Shown: piece after piece, positions 59,254 through 64,000 of the stretch
Numbering within the stretch: position 1 is the first letter of the stretch
Layout: each line of letters begins with the position of its first letter
NCBI RefSeq assembly: GCF_021018895.1
Contig: NC_079384.1
Span: forward strand, 11,323,640 to 11,387,639
Source: Seriola aureovittata
Taxonomy: Eukaryota > Chordata > Actinopteri > Carangiformes > Carangidae
Direction: 5' to 3'
DNA length: 64,000 nt
Position numbers and translations under genes: made by a program
Notes under the pieces: model-generated
What the model saw: only the letters and a program-made list of their open reading frames with translations
Told to the model about the DNA's origin: nothing
Database searches by the model: none

Positions 59254-61262
59254 ATGTTCCTGGTGGGGCTGACGGGAGGTATTTCCTCAGGGAAAAGCAC
59301 AGTGTCTTCAATGCTGCGGGAGCTTGGTTGCCCCATTATTGATGCTGATGTTGTGGCCAGGAAAGGTGAATATTTCTTTCCCTGCAAACTATTCAGATTT
59401 ACACAGTCAATATGAACTCAGTTTAAGTACCGGTCAAAAGCTGAACTCTCCTCCAGAAGGCAGCCTCTTAGATAAACTATCATATGGAAATTATGATTCA
59501 CTTAAATGTACAAACTGTGCTTTATGTAATAATAACATTTATCATTATTATTATAGTTAATTGTTGAAATGGACATAAGGAAGTTAGGCCTGAAGGAGGT
59601 TCATTAAGACAAAGGCTTGGAGAGAGTGTGTGAATCATGAAGGCTGTCTCTGTTGACTGCAGGGATGATGTTTTAGTTATGTGGTGAAGATTAAAAGGTC
59701 ACAGAACTCGGTGAAGTGTGCACAGTTGCATGTAGGGGAACATATAAGGCATTAGGCTAATGATTTAATAACACTGGTGGTTGATGAGTCTGTTAAAAAA
59801 ATCTCCACCTCTCTCCCTCCTGTGTTTCTTTTGATGTGTCATTTTACATCTTATACTAACTGGTTTTGTTTGCCTAAAAGACATTTCTTTTAATTTGACA
59901 TATTGCTTGTTTAATTAAAACAATGATATGACCAATATCACAACAACAGTTGTGGAGCCGCACACTCCTGCCTACTCTCGCATTGTCTACCACTTCGGGC
60001 CGGAGATCCTTCTTGAGAATGGAGAGATCGACCGGCAGAAGTTGGGTCAGCTCATCTTCACCAGCGAGGAAAAGAGGAAGCTGCTGAACTCCATCACCCA
60101 CCCAGAGATCCATAAAGCAATGCTCAAAGAGATCCTGTACTACTTTCTCAGAGGTGAGGGAGGAATTGGGTTTGCTTCCTTTATAGGTTGACAGGGAAAA
60201 GGAGGACGAATTACTTAAAGTGAGTCAAGTCCGGTTGGATGGGCATTAGGTTTGAGGCTGTTTCTTTATACTTTGTGAGTGGCTCTGTGTGAGAATCTTA
60301 CCAACATTTTATCAGGTAGAGGGTGAAAGTATGAGATGAAAGTAGGAAGTTGTTGCTGCACTTTAGGTCTTTTCCTGTAAACTCACCAAACCATAACGAA
60401 AAAAAAAAAAGAAGTACAAGTCCCACTTGCTACATTAATTCTTTAACATCTCGAGATGATCCATTAAAATGAACTTTGCATGCGCTGCCTATATGTTTCT
60501 TATAAAGTAATTAACTTGATTGTGTTACCGGTATTTTCACAGTGTTGGAGTGTAAATGTGTTGACACTAATTAATTCGGTTCACAATGCTCCCCCTCTTT
60601 TTCCCTCTCCCTAGGGTATCGCTATGTGGTGCTGGATGTGCCTCTTCTCTTTGAAACCAGACGTCTCACTCAGTTTCTGAACCACACTGTGGTGGTTTAC
60701 TGGTAAGACCACCGCTCATTGTTTCTCCTTTTGCCCCATCACTATGGAGTTTTACTTTTAGACTGTTTGCTTACAGATTTCATATTTTAAATCAGTAAAT
60801 ATTCGGCAGTTTGTTTTTGACAGACATTGGCCATTAAGCCCAGTTTTGTGATTGGTGATCTCTCTCCACGTCCTCTCTCTCTCTTTGCCTTATTTGAATG
60901 ACTCACTGCCTCTGGATTTTTTAACAAGGCACCCTGGCTGCACCATAAATAACCTCCATTGTCCGTTCCTTTTCAGTGACCCTGCCACTCAGCTATCGCG
61001 CCTGATGCAGAGGGACGGCCTGACCCAGGAGCAGGCCGAGCAGCGCGTGGCTGCACAGATGCCGCTCAATGAAAAGCGCGGTTTGGCCAATCATGTTATT
61101 GAGAACTCAGGCAGCCGGGAGGACACCCACCGGCAGGTCCTGCGGCTGCACACAAAGCTGGAGGACTCCATGGACTTCCTCTTAGTGAGGGTCATTGCTA
61201 TTGCCTCCACTGCTGGTCTGAGTGGGATACTGCTCTATGCAGCCAAGATACTTTTGTCCTAA
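59254..61262 (+). CDS. dcakd: Dephospho-CoA kinase domain-containing protein Dcakd
   Basis: Four coding exons (59254-59365, 59950-60153, 60615-60702, 60977-61262) encode 229 residues (human DCAKD 231). The protein belongs to the CoaE family and is predicted to phosphorylate dephospho-CoA; it is generally regarded as a mitochondrial or membrane-associated relative of the COASY kinase domain. The P-loop GGISSGKS is at residues 8-15, followed by [17 protein letters not shown] and a lid region with [16 protein letters not shown]. The last 25 residues are hydrophobic ([20 protein letters not shown]), a likely tail anchor. The start MFLVGLTGG directly follows an acceptor and matches mammals. It lies close behind pus3 on the same strand and has a non-coding leader exon. 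Confidence 0.96.
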
Positions 61263-61552
61263 CAGAGGGGAGATGACGGTTAAGATGGTCCAAGATGTGG
61301 TCAATGATGAGGATATGATTAGAAGCAGGTGAAGGCAGGTCGGAGATATTGATGCAATTTACTGTGAGATTAGTTCCACAGCACTCACCACTACAGCTCA
61401 GTGGTATGATGTGCTCTGTTGGCAGTTAACACAAACTTACATTATTGACTTTAACTTGCAATGACAAATGTGGTTTGGTGTGAAGGGTTTATTTGTGCAA
61501 TTTCTGTGGGATTTACTGTGAGACACTAAAATATGGAGGTGATACCTTAGAG
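61263..61552 (+). other. dcakd 3' flank
   Basis: Non-coding sequence between the dcakd stop and a transposon. No AATAAA is present here, so the 3' UTR either ends with a variant signal or continues through the transposon. Confidence 0.5.
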
Positions 61553-62106
61553 CATTGGTTCTCAACCTGGGGTCCCAACCTCCAAGGGGGTCGTGTGATC
61601 ATTTCCAGGGGGTAGCCATGTTGTTGGGGGGGAAAAAAACAAAAAAACATTAGGTTCTAGCTGTTAAAACTAAAACAATCTGTCATTATGTAAAGCATTA
61701 TTTATTATTTATTTACATTTATTAATCAGAGCATTTACAATATTAACTCAAAATCAGCAGTGTGAGGCGCATAGAAACAGCTGGTTATGACTTACAGCTC
61801 TGTCCCTTTCTCTCTCGCTCTCTCTCTCCTGTAGACTGTCCTTTCACCTCCCTGTCGTTTCCCTTCTGTCTGTGGATTGCTACAATGGCGAGAAATAGAA
61901 TTAGATAGTTCTATTTACAACCTCGAACAGTAAGCGGCCTAAGAAACCAAACTAAGTGACGCGTCCTGACTGTCTCTCTATTGATCTCCTCTGCTCCGTT
62001 TCAGTGCTATGGACAGCTCCGCACCTTCACACACACCCCCTAAAATATTTAGACACCAACCTCATTATTCTGGGGGCTCGTGACTCAAAAAGGTTGAGAA
62101 CCACTG
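61553..62106 (+). mobile_element. Non-autonomous hAT-type element with target-site duplications
   Basis: The left end reads CATTGGTTCTCAACCTGGGG, and the complement of the right end reads CAGTGGTTCTCAACCT, forming 16 bp terminal inverted repeats with one mismatch. The flanking 8-mers CCTTAGAG (61545-61552) and ACTTAAAG (62107-62114) match at 6 of 8 positions, as expected for an aged 8 bp hAT target duplication. The 554 bp element encodes no transposase. The GGTTCTCAACCTGGGGTC end is characteristic of Charlie-like hAT elements in vertebrates. Confidence 0.75.
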
Positions 62107-62114
62107 ACTTAAAG

Positions 62115-63019
62115 GCTCAGCTGCTGTACAAGCTCCCCCACCTTTGCTCAGTTATAGGCGTGATGCTCTCAACAGTGACAGTAAATTGGAGCTGAAAAAC
62201 TGGCTTAATGATGCAGCAGTCAACAAATAACTAACATCAGTGCAACCATTAAAGATACAGACTGTAGTCTGTTTATTTGGTTAGACCTTAAGAGGTTTTT
62301 CAAATTAGACATTTTGGTTGGTTGCGTAGATTCAAAATTTAAAGCAAAAACAACTGATGTTAGAGAGAGCAAATTAACAAGTAAAAAACACTTTGGTGTT
62401 GATTTATTCTGCACCAACTCACTTAATTTTTAAGAACAAAATGCCAGTTCTATCTATCTAATGTGCTGGAATAGGCATGATCTGATGCTTACAGATAATG
62501 TTATGATTGTATGTTAATGACCTGTATAATGAAGATGTATGACAGAATGTATTTGACAATCCGTTTTTAATGGGAACAGTGTGAATTTACACAAATTAAT
62601 AGACTATATTTATCACTGTATTTTCTTACACTTCTGTCTGTGATGTTTTATTTTTTTGGTGCACACTCACTTGGAACTAAAATACAACATTTGTAACGTT
62701 AGCTGCTTAACTTAAATATATCACTGTTTTAAAGGAACGACTATCAGATGGTGTCAGTGTGTGTTTCGTTTATTGTTACGTTGATTGTGCAGAGTTTCAC
62801 TGTAGAGTTTCATCTGGTGAAGACGGAAAGTTTGTCTGTGCTGAGTTTATTATGTACAAAAAACATGATTTGGTGAGATGATGACTAGTTTGGAAGAGCA
62901 TCAAGGTCCAGTATATAATATACACAAGAGTGATTCGAAAACAAAAAGCTTCAGTGCACATACACTGAGAATGGATTTTTCAGTGAAGTGTCTATAGTTG
63001 TATTTTTATAACAAGTATG

Positions 63020-63055
<36 letters not shown>

Positions 63056-63248
63056 ATTGAAAAGTTAAGGAAGAGGTACTCCAGCCATTTAGAATTGGGT
63101 CTTTGTTCATTTTTGGGGATTGAAGACTGGTCTAAATCAAAGCAACGGAGGCAGACATATCACAAGACATACAACTGTTTTCACATGCTGAGTCGGACTC
63201 TTGAAGAGTAAACTGATCTTTATGTGTAAAATCAGGGCAGTGTCTACT
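62115..63248. other. Intergenic, no gene recognised
   Basis: AT-rich sequence with a (TA)n tract at 63020-63050. No coding similarity or transposon ends were found. Confidence 0.6.
63020..63050. repeat. (TA)n microsatellite
   Basis: About 15 uninterrupted TA units. Confidence 0.9.
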
Positions 63249-63598
63249 GGGTCTGCAACTAACAATTATTTTCATTACTGTTTATTCTGCAGATTATTAT
63301 ATGGATTAATTGTTTTGTCAAGGAAAATACTGAAAAATACCACTTATTAATGCAACCCAAGATCACATCTTGAGATTGTTTTTTCTGACCAGCACTCCAA
63401 AACCAAAAGAGTTTCTGTTTACAGTCATGTATGTTGAAGAAAAGAATCAAATTCTCACATTTGAGAAGCTGGAACCAGTGAATGTTTATCACATTTACTT
63501 AAAAAATTAAGAAAAAAGCTGACTATCAAAATAGCTGATTCATTTTCAGGCGATCAACTAATTGATGAATTGGCGGATTATTCCAGTTCTTGCCCCTA
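63249..63598 (+). mobile_element. Degenerate percomorph-type non-autonomous DNA transposon (copy 3)
   Basis: The block begins GGGTCTGCAACTAACAATTA and contains ACTCCAAAACCAAAAG, CTCACATTTGAGAAGCTGGA and ATCAACTAATTGATGAATTG. It ends near a decayed inverted terminus, TTCCAGTTCTTGCCCCTA. It is the longest and best preserved of the three copies in this window and encodes no protein. Confidence 0.7.
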
Positions 63599-64000
63599 TC
63601 ATAATGCCTAGAAATCATATTTGCACAACTGAAATGCTTTTACTTCCAACTCTTCAAAGGACATAGAAATTCTTCATGTAATTAGGTCCTTCGGGAAAAC
63701 ATGTTAGCGAGACAACTTCAGGAGACAATAATAATGAACTTGTATTAATGGTTAGTCGAGATGTCCTTGCTCTTATTCACATTAGGCATGAAATTTCAGG
63801 CCCACAGGCAGGCGCAGTGACATCATCCTGGCACTGAGGGCCCACAAGCCTGCGTGGCTCACTTGGCTCCGTCTAAGCCCCTACTGGTCTGCTCTTTGTT
63901 TTTATCAAGCCCCTGCAGAATTAATGCAAAGTGACTCGGGCTGTGGTGAGTGGGGGGCAGTTAACCAAAGGCTGCATGGACACACATTTGGATACATATG
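63599..64000. other. Intergenic; GC-richer repeat-free block at the right edge
   Basis: From about 63785 the sequence becomes GC-richer and repeat-free (CCCACAGGCAGGCGCAGTGA onward). It has no long open frame. It could be a regulatory block or the edge of the next gene; nothing more can be said from sequence. Confidence 0.35.

Overview
The window is vertebrate nuclear DNA from a ray-finned fish, most likely a percomorph teleost. The evidence is intron-rich genes with GT-AG splice sites, long dinucleotide microsatellites, dispersed repeats of kinds common in percomorph genomes, and gene products that are clearly vertebrate orthologues. All exon models below were built by hand from splice signals, reading phase and recalled protein families; no database search was run. 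Every multi-exon gene given as complete keeps an open frame across all junctions.

Layout. (1) 1-21245, minus strand: the first three coding exons of vti1a (a vesicle SNARE) with large introns; the rest of the gene lies to the left, outside the window. About 15 kb of its third intron fills the left end and holds microsatellites, a percomorph-type DNA-transposon copy, a CTCF-like site and possible regulatory blocks. A Ty1/copia integrase remnant sits in intron 2. (2) 21246-26650, plus strand: zdhhc6 (an ER palmitoyltransferase), head-to-head with vti1a across a short shared promoter. (3) 28451-35595, plus strand: coasy, the bifunctional enzyme for the last two steps of coenzyme A synthesis. (4) 37573-46272, minus strand: an 18-exon, 846-residue Ig/FnIII/kinase/Ig protein of the myosin light chain kinase family, probably the fish paralogue mylk5, convergent with coasy. 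(5) 50452-53398, plus strand: a CD63-like tetraspanin. (6) 54247-57439, plus strand: pus3 (tRNA pseudouridine synthase). (7) 57888-61262, plus strand: dcakd, a second dephospho-CoA-kinase-fold protein. 61263-64000 is repeat-rich and intergenic.

Functional links. coasy and dcakd both carry a dephospho-CoA kinase domain and lie about 24 kb apart. vti1a and zdhhc6 both act in the secretory pathway and share a promoter. The other neighbours have no obvious shared pathway.

The most unusual signal is a tandem array of 75-76 bp units at about 39000-39204, inside an intron of the kinase gene but on the opposite strand. Two units carry the hammerhead ribozyme core (CTGATGA, a short stem, GAAA), flanked by complementary arms, and a third is degenerate. 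This looks like a decayed relic of a Penelope-like or retrozyme-type element. Other notable items are a non-autonomous hAT element with recognisable target-site duplications, two unexplained exon-like fragments (27421-27753 plus; 49445-49647 minus), and a GTCACGTGAT E-box at the coasy promoter.
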